Source: Perkinsus olseni | Taxonomy: Eukaryota > Perkinsozoa > Perkinsida | DNA length: 64,000 bases | Assembly (NCBI GenBank): GCA_013115125.1 | Contig: JABANN010000105.1 | Span: forward strand, 1-64,000 | Direction: 5' to 3' | In this document: one piece after another, positions 1 to 12,363 of the stretch | Layout of the letters: every line of letters starts with the position of its first letter | Numbering within the stretch: the stretch's first letter is position 1 | Notes under the pieces: generated by a model | Seen by the model: the letters and a program-made list of their open reading frames with translations, nothing else | Told to the model about the DNA's origin: nothing | Database searches by the model: none | Program-made: the position numbers and the translations under genes

Positions 1-1091
1 CGGTTCAGGTATTCCCACCGTCACTCCTGCGTTCCACCTCTCCCAAACTCCCGGGAAGTAAAGCGGCTTTTATTGGGCGCGTCTGCTTCGCTCGGGCCGA
101 GCAATGGCCGTTTTCATCAGTCCTCCCAGTATAGGGGCCGTCGAAGGTCCAGCGTTGGTGTCTTCCCTACTCCACTCTTCAAGTTCGTCTTTCCTTGGGA
201 TCTTCATAGCCATGAGCTCAGTCCAGGGGGGGGGGCGTAAATCCCACATCGACTCAACTCAAGAAACTTGTTTTACTGGGTCCTCTTCAAGGCGAGAGTT
301 GAAGAATTTATGTATTTGCATAGTTGATCGATAGGTGTCGAACTTCGACTGTCGAAGTGTGGCCCATGCGGGTAACTCAAGTCTTCAAGTGCATCACTGT
401 CGCTCTCCTCGGTATCGATGCATGTCTAGCTCGAGAATTTCATTGCCACACTAATACAGACGTCTGAGTCACTGCCAGTGACTCACTGGGGGGAGACTTT
501 GGCAAGAATTGTATTCTCGAGTGTACATACAATCCGTGCATCCCGAACTTCGGTGCCCGAAGTACTGCAATTTTTCCAGGTCACACCACGTGATGAAGTC
601 GATAATCGACTGTCGATTACCACTTCGCGGTTCTCGCGATTAACGCCATTTCGCGATTAATAGGTGCATCTCCAATCTTTCCTTCTTTCGACAAAACGGA
701 AAAAGACAAACTTCGTGCTATTTTCCAAGACTTCCGGACCGGGAGTTCCCCGAAAATTTATCGTTGTTAGACCAAGTTGCCACTAGCCCGAAAATGTAGA
801 CATCCGAAGGCATTTGCGTCAGCCTCCGAGACGAGCCGCTCACCGCGGTCAGACATCTCCCACCTCCAGTTCGAAGATGGAAGCCGAAAAGAGATGATGC
901 TCTTGGAAGGGGCACTGAGCTTACCATTGGTAAGCTCCGAGTTTGGTGAGTCACCAAGCTCTCGTCCGGAGGTCCTCGACATGTTGAGAGAAATCACCAG
1001 CATGAAATGAAATTGCTGGGAAAACGCCGACTTTCCCCGACGACAGAGCCAAATTGACAAGCGGAACCTTCTAAGGAAGTATAGACAACAT
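1..1091. other. No gene assigned; edge region 3' of the La-motif gene
   Basis: I see no recognisable domain or convincing exon in this stretch. Between about 770 and 1010 both strands are open for 70 or more codons, so one more 3' exon or UTR of the La-motif gene (minus strand) could lie here, but neither reading carries a motif I know. Positions 1-700 hold only short frames without splice or motif support. Confidence 0.4.
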
Positions 1092-2304
1092 CTACTCGAT
1101 TGCCGTATCCTGATATACTGATACATCACAACCCACTCGCTGATCAACTGCTGTAGAATCCTCAGCAGCCATTTCCACAACCCCGCTGGTCTCAGGCAAG
1201 GGACCGCCAGAATCACCACTGCTCGTACCGCTGCCCTCGAAGGTGGGGGTGGTGTCACCCAAGTCTGGCTGGTCGAACTGCAGGTAACCATCGAGCTTCC
1301 ATCTCTCAGCCTGACTAAGGTCCTCTGCCTCAGTGAACTTGGGGGTGTCTCGAATACGTATATGCTTGGTCGGCTTAGCCATCTTAGGGCGGTCGACTTT
1401 CACTCGTTTCCGCACTTGGCCTTCCTTCCGAACACTCGGGGGCATCATCATCAAGTACTGCCGTCTCGTATGTGAAAAAGCAATCTCAATTGGCAACATG
1501 GACCCGTCAGCCAGCGGTCCCACCTCCAGAAACGATCTGCAGATAGCTCTATCGCAAGGAAACGGCTTCAGTAATACCGCGCAACGTTCGGAGGGATAGT
1601 GCGGCAACACGTACTCTACCTCATGGCCGACGGTGTCTTCCACGGCGATCTTCATAACCTTGGCTACTCCGTCGCTCCACGATGAACCAGGCAGAACGGA
1701 ATCCTTGAGGTGTAGCGTAGAGCAATCCGGGATGGGGGTGAGGAGCATGACACCACCGCATGCGTCTCGGGGATTCTTCGGCCATTCAAATGGAGGAAGG
1801 CCCGACGGTCGGGATCGAACGACGCTCCCCGGCGAGAGTTCCACGTACTGGGACGAGCTGCATACCTTCTCCACAACGGAAGCAACTTCCTCCTGAGTTG
1901 CACATTGCTGCTGCAGCAAAGGGAAGCGGACCAGCGTGGAGAGAGGGAGCCCCTCGGGACCTACCAAGCGGCAGCGTGTAGGCAGGCGCAATGAGCGGTG
2001 AGGTACTTTCTCACATGGACTGGCGCATAAGCGCTCAGGAACACAAGACCTCCGAACAACGCGGTTTTCCCATTCGACAGAGTGGACCCGCTACTTGAGG
2101 TTCAAATCATGAACTCTGCGGCGACAGAAGATCAAGCGGTGGAGTTGTGGATGTTGTGGTATTGCATCCACATGCTGTGTAGCCACACCCGTTACTACCT
2201 TCAAGAAGCCCTCTGAGGTAGATGTCGCGGCTTAAGTTCCTCTCGGAGAAGTAGAACTCGATCTGCCTGGCGACCTTGGACGGAGTGGTGGCGTTGGGCT
2301 CCAT
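1092..2304 (-). CDS. La-motif (LARP-type) RNA-binding protein
   Basis: Two exons, 2304-2199 and 1960-1092, join across a 238-nt GT-AG intron to give a 324-residue protein. Residues about 12-75 form a La-type winged helix: the stretch ARQIEFYFSERNL followed by RDIYLRGLLEG is the La-motif signature, and after the splice LPLSTLVRF continues the domain. The intron falls inside the motif and the phase agrees exactly (G|GT completes a Gly codon). La modules bind single-stranded RNA 3' ends or mRNA tails. No RRM is visible downstream; the C-terminal half is acidic and Ser/Gly-rich, with a basic stretch around VRKRVKVDRPKMAKPTK. The start is the first ATG in frame; the upstream leucine codon is not needed. 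It is transcribed away from the trehalose gene. The subfamily (LARP1, 4, 6 or 7) cannot be told. Confidence 0.75.
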
Positions 2305-2960
2305 GGGAGGGTACAAAAACGATCAACATAGACGAGAAGAGGCTCGGATGTATCAAAGACGACGTGACGCTCAGTTGGAGTCCTCCAAAGTTTGACTTAG
2401 ATGGTTCGGAGTCTTCCGAAGCACCACGGGAAGTACTTTTCCCGCGTCGCCGGTCCCAGAACCTTATTCAGCCATCTTTGCTTGCGGAAAAAAGTGTCCC
2501 TACATTTGAGGGGAAGAAGATGCTCTGAAAAATCAGCAATAGCCGGGGCGACAACCGAACTGGGAACAGAGTGCTATCGACGGTTGGCAGCAGATGGTTT
2601 GAAATACAATAATCGGAAACAATTCGCATTTTTGAGCGGAGCGACGCGCAAGGTGGCAAATGCAGTTAAGTCTCCACCACAGACGCCTACTGTACTATGA
2701 TGACTGCTGCTTTTCAGCTTTTTCGTTCTTCATGCCAACTAGTCCCCGCTGTCGGAGACCAGAAGGCTCGGATGTGGTCACTCTGCCTCCTACGGGCGTC
2801 TTGTCCCCAGATCTCAGAGCAAGCGGCACTCATCACGTAAGGCTCCAACCTAGTTTGTATCTTACAAGAGTCAACCTCAAGATCGCCAACTATTTCGCGG
2901 ACATCTCATGTTGACGCATGCAAGACTCAAACGAGGTCAGAATAATATATTCTCCCTCAG
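2305..2960. other. Divergent intergenic region, probably with 5' exon(s) of the trehalose gene
   Basis: This lies between the minus-strand La-motif gene and the first exon I can place of the plus-strand trehalose gene. The exon at 2961 follows a tctccctcag acceptor and its frame is closed by TAA at 2943, so at least one upstream coding exon with the true start must lie here. Plus-strand frames at 2401-2700 and 2660-2914 are candidates, but no motif selects one. Confidence 0.45.
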
Positions 2961-5900
2961 GGCTCGGGATGCTTCACTCGCTGTCATTTTCACTTCGCCA
3001 ATGATGCAGTCGAAGTTGGCGATACCGTCAGGGTCGTCGGTGGTCATCCATCCCTCGGAAATTGGGACTACAAGAGAGGCAAATCCCTTCCTCCTCCGCC
3101 AGGCTCAGACCCTCCCTCCAGGTCTGCCACTCTGCATCCGTGAAGCCCTGTACCCGTGCTGGTTCACCGTGGAGCCGGCCATGCTACCCCTCATGCGTGT
3201 GACTGAATACGCGTATGTTACAGTCGGCCCTAGTGGGAATCTGAAGTCCTGGGAGAGGACCGATGCCGGTCAGAGAGTCGTTCGACAGGTGACGTTGATT
3301 GCGGTACCGAGGCGCCTGACGGTACGCCGATTCGGTTAGGTCATACCGAGTGGCATGGAGATGACCATCGAAGACGACGATGGTCTGTATCGTTACCTCC
3401 TGTCCAGAGGAACTGCAGCAAGGGTAGCAAGCCTCTCGCTAGCTTCCCTCGCGCATATACCTGCTTCTGCTCAGCCGCAGCATACGGACACCACCACAGC
3501 ATCGGGGTCTAGCGCAGGAGCCGCTGATTCGGCCAGCCTCGAGTCCGGTGCCGCCGGCAGGGACGGCTCCAGCAGTGAGCTGCACATACCCTTACGACCA
3601 TCCGGACCCTCTCAGGAGTCATTGCCGAGGGTAAATGCGGGACTTGCTGTGGCGGCTGGTGTGACGGATGTCTCAGGTCCGCTCAGCATTTTTTGATGCG
3701 TCTATTACTCTCACTCCCGATGATTGTGTGGTTTTCGTCAGCATTCAGCTGCCGGTGCTAGTCTGCAGGAAGTACTATCGGGGCGGGCCTACACTTTATT
3801 TAGTGCTGAGGTTGATTCATCGATACCACAACAAACGCTACTCTCAGGGCAGGAGGAGGCTTTGAAGTGTATCCCAGTCGTTATGTGTCGATGTCGACTC
3901 TCCACGCCGTTAAGAAGGAGCTCAACCCGAAGCGATCGCTCTTTGTTGGCTGGCCTGGCCTTGACTACTTATCGAAGGAAGGTAGTGTGCGGGCTTTGGC
4001 TTTGGAATAGTCACGACGCTTTTCGCTCCGTCGAGTCTTTAAGACTAATGCTCGATGCTGCAGGATAGCCGTCAACAATCCCCTCTTCCCGGTGTGTGCG
4101 TCACTGCGCCACGAATTTCGCGAGGGTTTCTCATCACTATGCAGGACTACTCTGAGAACGAATACTCAGTGCTACTATCTTTCACGTGATACTTTATTCT
4201 ACCACTCGACTTGGCTGTAGAACATCTAGCGGAAAACTTCCTGTACGGCAGAGAAATGTTGCTTGGTCGATCTGAGCCACACAAGTCATCTTTTTCTGTT
4301 CAGAGCAAGAGGAGGTCCGTCAAGTTCTCCTGCCGTATGACTGCATACCGGTCTTTTCTAGCGACCCGGAACCTAAGCGGAGGGGTAGTAGTGGCCTGAG
4401 GGAATGAGATTCCGAAGAGGGGTATCGTGGTTGAAGCGTTGGAATATTGTCGCCAGCTAACACGTCTATCTCGGCTTGTTGACGAATTTCGTATACAGCT
4501 CCGTTACGAGTGCGCAGTGATTTGGCGGCCACTGGGGTAGCCCCAGTGGGGCATATGTGTAGCTGTTAGATCCACACCGTAGTAGTACATCTTAGCGATG
4601 AGCGCATGTTCATGTTCTCGATCAGTTGGAGATGGTGAGGGCTTTCGATTGTTACCCACTGAAAGTCGTAACTCCCTCGCATCAATAAACTAAGTGGGGT
4701 TAAGTTATTATTCTGTAGTGTCGACCCAGAAGTAGTGGGCCGTACTTATTGCCAGACTATGTGAATCAGTGATATAGTTAGCGTATGCTGAAGGTATTGG
4801 TGCATCAAAATGTGATAGGCTTGTTATCGGGGTGGATGATCCTAATCACCCACGAATTCGCGAGAGTCTGTCTGCGGTAGTGGAAGCCGGGCTCGCGGGA
4901 ATTGCTGGTTCACAAGGCTCGATAGCCGTCTTTTCAATGCTTGCGGTATATCTTGCAGGTCCGCAGCCACCTCGGCACGGATTCGAAGAGTTCCTCGACT
5001 TCTGCCAAACGTTCCTTTGGCCCACCGTGAACGACCAAGTCCCTTTAGTGCACAACTCTGAGGACTTGATGACGTTCGATAACAAACTATGGGATAAGTA
5101 GGACGAATGCTCCGCGGAGGATGACTCGCGAGATTGTGGGCAAGCAGTAACTACTCCCATAGGTATCAAAATGCTAACCAGCGGTACGTGGATGTGTTAT
5201 TGAATGCGGACTTGTTCCCACCACTGCCGAACTTTGGAGAGTACTAAAAGGGGGGGAGTCACTGCGGGGTGGGGTCGAAAAGTTTTACACGTCTGATGAC
5301 CTGCGGCCACCGCGCGTAGAACAGAGTCGTTGTTGTACTGTCGCGGTGAGACCTCGTGTGGTACGGAGCTTGTAGGCTCTACGCGAGTTAGGGTCGGTGT
5401 GAACAGGATCTGTTGGAAATTAGGTATGTGTTCTGGGTGAACGACTATCATCTTCTATTGGTGCCGATGTTGTTGCGGAAGGGTCTTCGCAAAAGTCAGA
5501 GGGGAGGCTCGCCGCCCTTGAGTCCATCACAGGTGACACCTGGGAGCACCCCACCTCCGAAAAAGCCGACGGTAACAGTGACATCTTGCAATCTTGTATC
5601 ATCTAGCATTTCCTTCAGATTGGACTGTTCGTCCACACACCGTTCCCGACGTCAGAGATATTCTTGACACTACCGGTGCGGACGCAAGTGATGCAGTCCC
5701 TGCTGGCTGCTGACTTGGTCGGCTTCCAGTTCTTCGACTATGCGAGGTAGTGAGGCGATCGATGCAGTTGGCGGTGAGGCAATTTTCGAAATTGGGTGCG
5801 TTTGTCTCCGATCGATCGGCGGCAGTATCCTGCTTCTGTGAGAAGTAATTCTCCCACTGCCGTTTGAGTGAATTGGTGTATCGAAGGAAGTTCAAATCAA

Positions 5901-8900
5901 ATGTGTTGCGGCATTCTGGTGGACCTGGTGGTGGAGGAGCAACGCAGGGCGGTTGTGCTGATCCAGTCATCATGGCGGTCTTGAGCATAGCGGAGCGAAG
6001 CGCATCACAGTTGTTTCGTTCTGTACAAGAAAATTCGCGAAATGGGATGTGCAGAGAGGAAAAATTAATACTGAATCATGTAGCCGGCGACTGGCGGCGT
6101 TAACATCGCGATACTCCAGAATTCCCCCGGGAAATCGCGTTAAATCCACTTTTTCATGCGAGGGGTTGTTTTCTACTCACGTCGTACTCGGGCATCACTG
6201 TCTGCAACGAAAATGTGCCCACTAGGCCACGTGACTCCGAGGCAGCAGCAGCAGCCCTCTACTTGGTCCTGGACCGTTCTCGCCTCGCGTTGTGGCATAC
6301 TGGCCTTAATCTTCGTCACGGACTGTGACGAAAAGACGCGCTGTAGCGACTATGCCACGAGGCTTCGATGCAGCAGCATTCTACTGACTTGGTACTTTGC
6401 CGTCACGTGGCGGCATATCGGCCACATTTTTACATTCTGCACTGCTTATCGTTACGGACTGCGACGAAGAAAAGCACCATATGAAAGGGCCTCCCGCTAA
6501 GTCACCGAGGCAGGAAGTTGTGCTGTAGCGCTCTCGCGTCAAAGTCATCGTCGGCCACAATTTCCCACCATGCTCCCCTCTCTATCGTTACGAACTGTAT
6601 TAATAGTCGATGTGGGTAGGAGTGTTTGAATATGCAGCGATGCGGCGATGGCATTATCGATTGTGCTAAGATGATGTCTTCATCCGACCGAAGGCAGCAG
6701 CCTGTCGATAAGCAGGTTTTTTTCAGACACTTCCTCACAGTAGTGAAGAAGCTAGTCGGCCTGGACATGTCGTACAGGCTGTCTGATGGTTACCTTGCCC
6801 TGGACGTCCCGTACGGCTACGTCTCGGGTGCCCCGGCCTCGAGTGCGTCGGCTCAGCAGAGACATCAGGTGGGTTGGTGCGGGCTAGATGATGGGTTCAG
6901 AAAAAAATCCTGTAGCAGATCAGCGGGGAAATTTTTTAAGTTTCGTAGGGCATTTTCTGGAATCAGGTGCTGGTGACTGTCGGGCACGCCTCCACTCAGT
7001 TCGAGCTCATCGCAGCCCAGATGCGCTCGCCGGAAGTCCTCCGGCGTATCAAGGAGTTGAAGGAGAAGTTCGCCGGGAAGACGATTATCTGTAATAAGGG
7101 AGGGAGATGTTTCGAAGAAGCTCCAATTCCGACGACCGCGAGTTTTGGAGGCCTTTGGGTGTCTTCCTCTTAAGGATGTCTGCTCGACACCTTCCTTTAC
7201 AGCGCAGTGAAGTCGATTGCGCGGAAATCTTCTTGTCTTTGTTGTGATGGTTATGGTTTGTCCTTTAGGTGGTGTTGACCGATTGGGAAGGCTATCTGGC
7301 ATTCTATTGAAGCTGCGGACGTTCCGTCAGTTCCTCAAGGTTTACCCCAGCTACAGGAACAAGGTGGTGTTGGTGCAGCTGGCAGTGTCGAGGACGACTA
7401 CTACTCATACCAGTCCGGAGAACAGGATTACTCTTGCGAAGAGGGTACGGCGGAGCGAAGCGCTTTTTGTTTTTAGAATCCATCCGGTCGAACCTGTCAA
7501 GTTGGAGCACTCGCTCGCTAGGAATTCGACCCTTTAGGGGGTTCTTAATTTTTGCAATCGGGTTCCGATTATAGTCTACAGACCTCTGCCGGCAAGTTAG
7601 TTTCCTCCCGCTCTGCTCTGCCGAATTGCGATCACTTGTGCACGCGAGAGCGCCATTAGGATCGCCACACTGTGCAACACTATCGCCCTTATGGAAGCTT
7701 CGCTGAGGACGTCCTCTTGCTGTTCTTCTCCCTTCAGATCTCAGCCCTTGCTAAGGAGATCAATGACAGCATGGGCCCTCATGTCTACTTCTATGCTGGT
7801 GATATCGAAACGGAAGACAGGCTGGCGACGATGGCGGTGTCGGACATGCTGTTGGATACTAGTCTGAAGGATGGACTCAACTTGGCACCCTTCGAGTACG
7901 CGGGGGTGGTGGAATTTCGTGGCGCAGTGAAGTTTGTGTGCGCTTACCAGTGTATCATTGTCCGCCCTGTATGCTCCCATTCTTACTTCTGCCAGATATC
8001 TCTCAGCGCGCTATGCCATGTCCTTGAGCGTTGACCAAGACCCCAGTGCATCGCCTCGCTACGTCCTTGGCCATCAGGGAGCACTCCTCGGTCGAGTGGT
8101 GTGCTCGGAGTTCTCGGGCTGCAGTCAAGTCTTGACGGGCAGTCTGAGAGTCAACCCGTGGGATACTGAGAAGGTCCTGAATATGCTCGATGAGAGCCTG
8201 ACGCTGCCGACGCAGGAGCTGGCCAGCCGGTAGTGAAGGGGGGGGGGCGGCTGGTGTCTGTGGCGGAGTTCGGCGGTTCAGGTTCGCAAGGGACATCTCC
8301 TATGTGACGAGTCATAGCCTGTTGCGATGGGCTCAGGGTATCATGAACGATTTGGCCAGATGCCGGGCTCACTACGTGTCCAGGATGTCCAACCCTGATG
8401 CTGATAAGGAGGTAGGGGTCCTGGGGGACTGAATCTCGATAGTCTGCGTTGGAAGGACTCGTCGGCTCACGGTTGACACGTCTGGTCTGCGTTGCTAGAG
8501 TGTGAACAGGGGGTCATTGAAAGCTCTGAGAGGCCTCTCTCGGACGCGTTTGAGGTCTTTGAAAGACCGCGTCGTCGCGCCACTCAGCATCTCCATGCTT
8601 CGTCCAGCGTCCACTTCGGCAAACCTTGGTTGTCGCGAGCAGGTTGCTTGGGGTGTGAAAGGCAGCTGTCAAGTGTTGGCTCAAATCGACGACCACAACT
8701 TTTTCAAGCTCGACGTTCCCAGAGTCGTAAGGGACTACAGCAAGTCCCAGAGGAGGATATTCTTCCTCGATAATGAGGGCACGCTGGCCCCTGATTTGAG
8801 GAGGATGTTTAGACATTCGGAAGGGGAAGTTGACAGAGAGGTAATAGGGAGTCGGCAAGATCGATTCTTGGGTCGATTGTAACCTCTATCTCGCCGAATT

Positions 8901-11751
8901 ATATGACTTATTTTAGAGTAGCACTCATCAGGAACAATTTGAATGAGGTGCTGATGGCGTGGGCTTTGCATGAGCCATCGTTTATGGCTTCACTATGCTC
9001 TGCATTACGGAGAATATCATATTTCACATGGTTACATTCTCGTAGTCTGCGGGTGCGGTCCCCTCAGCGGAAAACTCGCTCTCTTGCGCGGATCTTGGTT
9101 GGGAGGCGACCGCGGTCATCAGCTGCGCTGATGCTGGACGCGCTAGTTCTGCTACGTTGAAATCGTTAATACAGTAGGGGACTGTCTGGGTTCGGAACTT
9201 GGCAGGTGATCATTATGAATGCTCCCATTTTAGTCCAGTACGCTGATGTCTCACGGCAACCCGCCCTCGGCGGCGGTGCTCGATTCTCTGACGAAGCTCT
9301 GCAGTGACCCGAGGAACACCGTGGTCATTCTGAGTGGCCGGGAAAAGTCATCGCTTCAGGTGAGCTGATTGCTCGTGTGTGGTCCCATGGCAGGTTGAAT
9401 GGCCACAGGAGTATGTTTTCAGGAGTGGTTTGGCTCTGTCCGTAACATTGGGTTGGCGGCTGAGCACGGTTACTACTGGAAGCTGCCTCCGAACAGTATG
9501 AAGAGACATGCTGTGGACTCGGCAGGGAAGCTGGAAGAGGGGGTAAGGAAACGGAGGGGGCGGGGATGCAGCCCGGTGATGCCTCTCAGCTTAGTAATGA
9601 CCTCACCAGGGGTGATTCTGAGTCAGAGTGAGGGTCACTCAAAGTGTAGCTGCTGCGGGTTGGGTAGCGTCTAGCCTTTGCATGTCGAAGGAACTTCCTG
9701 TGCCCGGTTCGATAAGCGCATGCCCGCTGTTTCTCAGTCCCACGCTCCCTCCCCCGTGGGTCCCGATGGCTGGGCTTGTCTCCTTCCCGAGGCATCAGAG
9801 GCTGATTCTAAGAAGGCTGAATGGAAGGCACTGGCAGGGGAGCTCATGCGGCAGTAAGAGGCGCCGCTGATCCGGGCATCGGGGCCAGCTAGATGGTCCC
9901 AACTGGGAAGAATTGCGCGTTTCAAAATGGTTGTTGTTCGATATGGTGATAGGTCTAAAAAATTGTAATTCGATATGCAGTGCTCGCCACGCGTGCGAAG
10001 CTGGCGCTTCGTGAGCAACTTTTTGGTAACTTCGTGCTGTTAAATCGATTATCTGGGCGCGCGCGAAGTCGATCGGTATAGTGATAGATTTATTATCTAA
10101 GATTTGGCGATTTTATAAATAAATAAAATTAGCACTACGAATTGTTTTCTATGAACTGGAAGTGACTGTTTGACAGGTACGTGTCCCGGACGCAAAACTC
10201 GTTCGTCGAGAATAAGGGTTCAGCATTGGTATGGCAGTTCAGGGATACTGATCCGGACTTTGGCCTGCATCAGGTGAGAGCTTCACTCCGCGGTTTTATC
10301 AACGTGGCTGGTTTTTAGGCTAAGAATTTGTACTCATCCTTAGAAGAGTACCTCCAGGGATATGACGTTGAGGTTACCATGGGCAAGGGCTATGTGGAGG
10401 TGAGTAGTGCCTTCTCCGAGGAGGGGAGTCAGTGTTGTTACATCAGGCGAAACTGAGGGGCGTCAACAAGGGCCTGGCTGTGCAGACCATTCTGGCTGAG
10501 CTGGCCACGGCGGGCAACGGCCAAGCGCCTGACTTTGTTATGTGCATTGGAGATGATCGCAGTGACGAGTGAGCTGAACTCCCTTGGAGACTGCGGTCTT
10601 AGTGTTGTTTTGCTAGGTATATGTTTGAAGCATTGAACTCGATGTCGGTGTCCCTGACGAGCCATCCGGACTCCTTGGACCATGCCCAGTTCGTACCGGG
10701 TGTTGGCATAGTGAGGTCGAGCGGGGTTGAGCGGGAGTCCTCTTCGGAGGAGGAAAGTGACCGGCCTGAACGGACGAAGGTGGGGCTGGGTGGTGGTGGT
10801 GGTTGTCTATGTTGACCGATTTGCTTCTTCTCAGAGTACGCCAGCTCAGTCCGCGGGAGCAGCCACTGAAGGCACCTTTACTCAGCGGATGTGGAAGCGA
10901 TACTCCTCCCGAGGCAGACCCAGTCGTACGTCGGACCCGTCGTCAGGAGTGGTGGGTGAAAGTCGGGCGATGAGAAAGAAGGAGTCGCCCAGCAGACAGG
11001 TGGGGACCGTGTTTCGACTGCCGGCTTGGTTGCGTCACGCCCTCCTTCATCGAGGAGCGGCTGCCTTCTGCGGGACTATGTGCAGAGTCTGTTGTATCGT
11101 GGCAAGCTTGTATCGTATCTCCATTGAGAGACAGTGGAGTGAGTGCTCAGTCGGGTCACCCTAGCGTGTGTTCGGTCCAGCGGTTGGAATTTTCTCTGGG
11201 TGCACGCTCATGTGTAGTGCGGGCCTGCGTGAATTCATTCTGTTGTGGTTAATTGAGTGCAAACTCGGGCCCGTCGAGCGTCGTTGAATTTATAAGAATA
11301 CCTGAGCGCTTGTTTGATCCCCCTGGAGAGGTCGTGGCGAGCAGTCGTACGTGGATTTGGTTTTTTCCCAACGCCTCTAGTGGGTGAGGGCGGAAGAACA
11401 ACACTGAAAGGCTCCGTTTTGACTGCTGTTGCTGTTCAGTCGAAGGACCATGGAGTGTATCGGAAGTACACAGTAACAGTTGGCCGAAAGCCGGGCTCAC
11501 AAGCACACCATTATGTTCATGACGTGCACTCTGTCACGGACCTGCTGGGCAGACTGGCGGATGAGACGATGTACCCTCGGCAAGAGGCCAGCGAGGAGGG
11601 GCCTGCCGACAGCCCGGCTGCGGCCCAGAGGTGCGCTGCGATGGCTGGTCTTGAGCGTTCACGATTTGGTGGTGGACAGGTACGCAGTGCAGAACTCACA
11701 GACGATGCCAGCTGGCGGCAGCGGACACTTCGAGAAGCCCCAGAAGCTTGA
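2961..11751 (+). CDS. CBM20-trehalose-6-phosphate synthase/phosphatase fusion (5' end not located)
   Basis: I could thread 26 exons in one consistent frame (at least 1,315 residues): 2961-3102, 3146-3288, 3340-3630, 3677-3771, 3848-3981, 4304-4384, 4959-5097, 5163-5240, 5424-5532, 5619-5746, 6727-6868, 6967-7090, 7269-7444, 7738-7895, 7996-8229, 8282-8411, 8499-8840, 9234-9359, 9423-9542, 9738-9853, 10177-10273, 10319-10399, 10447-10568, 10617-10779, 10835-10999, 11440-11751. A starch-binding CBM20 (GGHPSLGNWDYKRG; later SWER) comes first, then a GT20 synthase domain (GWPG, LWP, NDYHLLLVP, HTPFP, KDGLNLAPFEY), then a HAD phosphatase (LDNEGT, ILSGRE, GDDRSDE). Known TPS uses UDP-glucose and glucose-6-P to make trehalose-6-P, and TPP dephosphorylates it. 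Here SNRLP reads SIQLP, the sugar-binding Lys of the RLxxxKG region is Ser, and HAD motif I has Glu for the second Asp, so activity is doubtful. The layout resembles apicomplexan and plant class II proteins. The last exon could be spliced further (to about 11826). Confidence 0.87.
3103..3145 (+). other. Probable GC-AG intron (43 nt) inside the CBM20 domain
   Basis: The two halves of the CBM20 domain are in different frames. Removing exactly 43 nt from a GC donor (CCAG|GCTCAG) to a GAAG acceptor joins them in phase and leaves a normal CBM20 core. The only nearby GT donor gives a 24-nt interval in the wrong frame. The length matches other short introns in this gene (45-55 nt), which are GT-AG. 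Confidence 0.6.
5747..6726 (+). repeat. Largest trehalose-gene intron, with degenerate direct repeats
   Basis: At 980 nt this intron is far longer than the gene's usual ones. Around 6190-6600 it holds imperfect direct repeats: a unit reading TCGTCACGGACTGTGACGAA near 6310, a close copy TCGTTACGGACTGCGACGAA near 6445 and a partial one near 6585, each flanked by GGCATANYGGCC-like words. The 10-mer GGAGCGAAGC lies at 5992-6001. No exon is needed here: the Arg codon split across 5746/6727 is restored in phase. Confidence 0.5.
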
Positions 11752-12363
11752 GGCGACTCCCATCGAGGAGGGCGCGGAAGGGCCTGAAGAGGAACCTTCA
11801 AGTGAGGGAGCGCCGCGCTGGTTTTGACGGGGGGCGTTCACTGATGTTCTCAGGTCCCGCTCGGCCTCCAGTTTGGGAGATCAAATTTTCTAATGCCGAC
11901 TCGTCGGACTCTCTGAAGGACGGCGCGGCGTGATGAGGTCATCACGTTCAGCCTGAGGAGAGTTTTCGAGCGGTAGCTGATTTCCTATCAACCGTACCAT
12001 TCTAGAGATTGTTACATACTATTTCTATGTGAACAGCACCTCCGAGTCTACACCTCCCTTTGTGTGTAGTTGAGTCAATTGATTCTTGGAGACTGATGCC
12101 TGGGAATCCTCAAACGGGCCTCATGGCGAGGGCATGAAGGAGGGAATTCGAGGCCCTCAGGAAATCTAAGACGGCAGGCTCATTTGAGACACACCTTGCA
12201 AGACCTCATCCTGACCGGTGTCGATACTGTCGACATGTCGTTGGCAACGGGTTACTTTAGAAAAGTGGAAAGGTTTGCACAAATTGATGAGCGTTCCTCG
12301 TAGGGCAGCTATCAGCCTAGATAGTGCCATCTGATTGGCTTCCAGTGGGTATCCTAGCCTTCT
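11752..12363. other. Intergenic between the trehalose gene and paralogue A
   Basis: Holds the 3' end of the trehalose gene, possibly a further short coding piece to about 11826 if the last exon is spliced, and the upstream region of paralogue A. No other gene, RNA or repeat was recognised. Confidence 0.4.

Noticed and set aside
767-1291. 174-codon minus-strand frame overlapping the end of the La-motif gene
   Set aside because: Its 5' half is an out-of-frame shadow of the La gene and the 3' half has an equally open opposite strand.
2908-2960. ATG at 2908 as the start of the trehalose gene
   Set aside because: It would need a 25-nt intron to reach the CBM20 exon, shorter than any other supported intron here.
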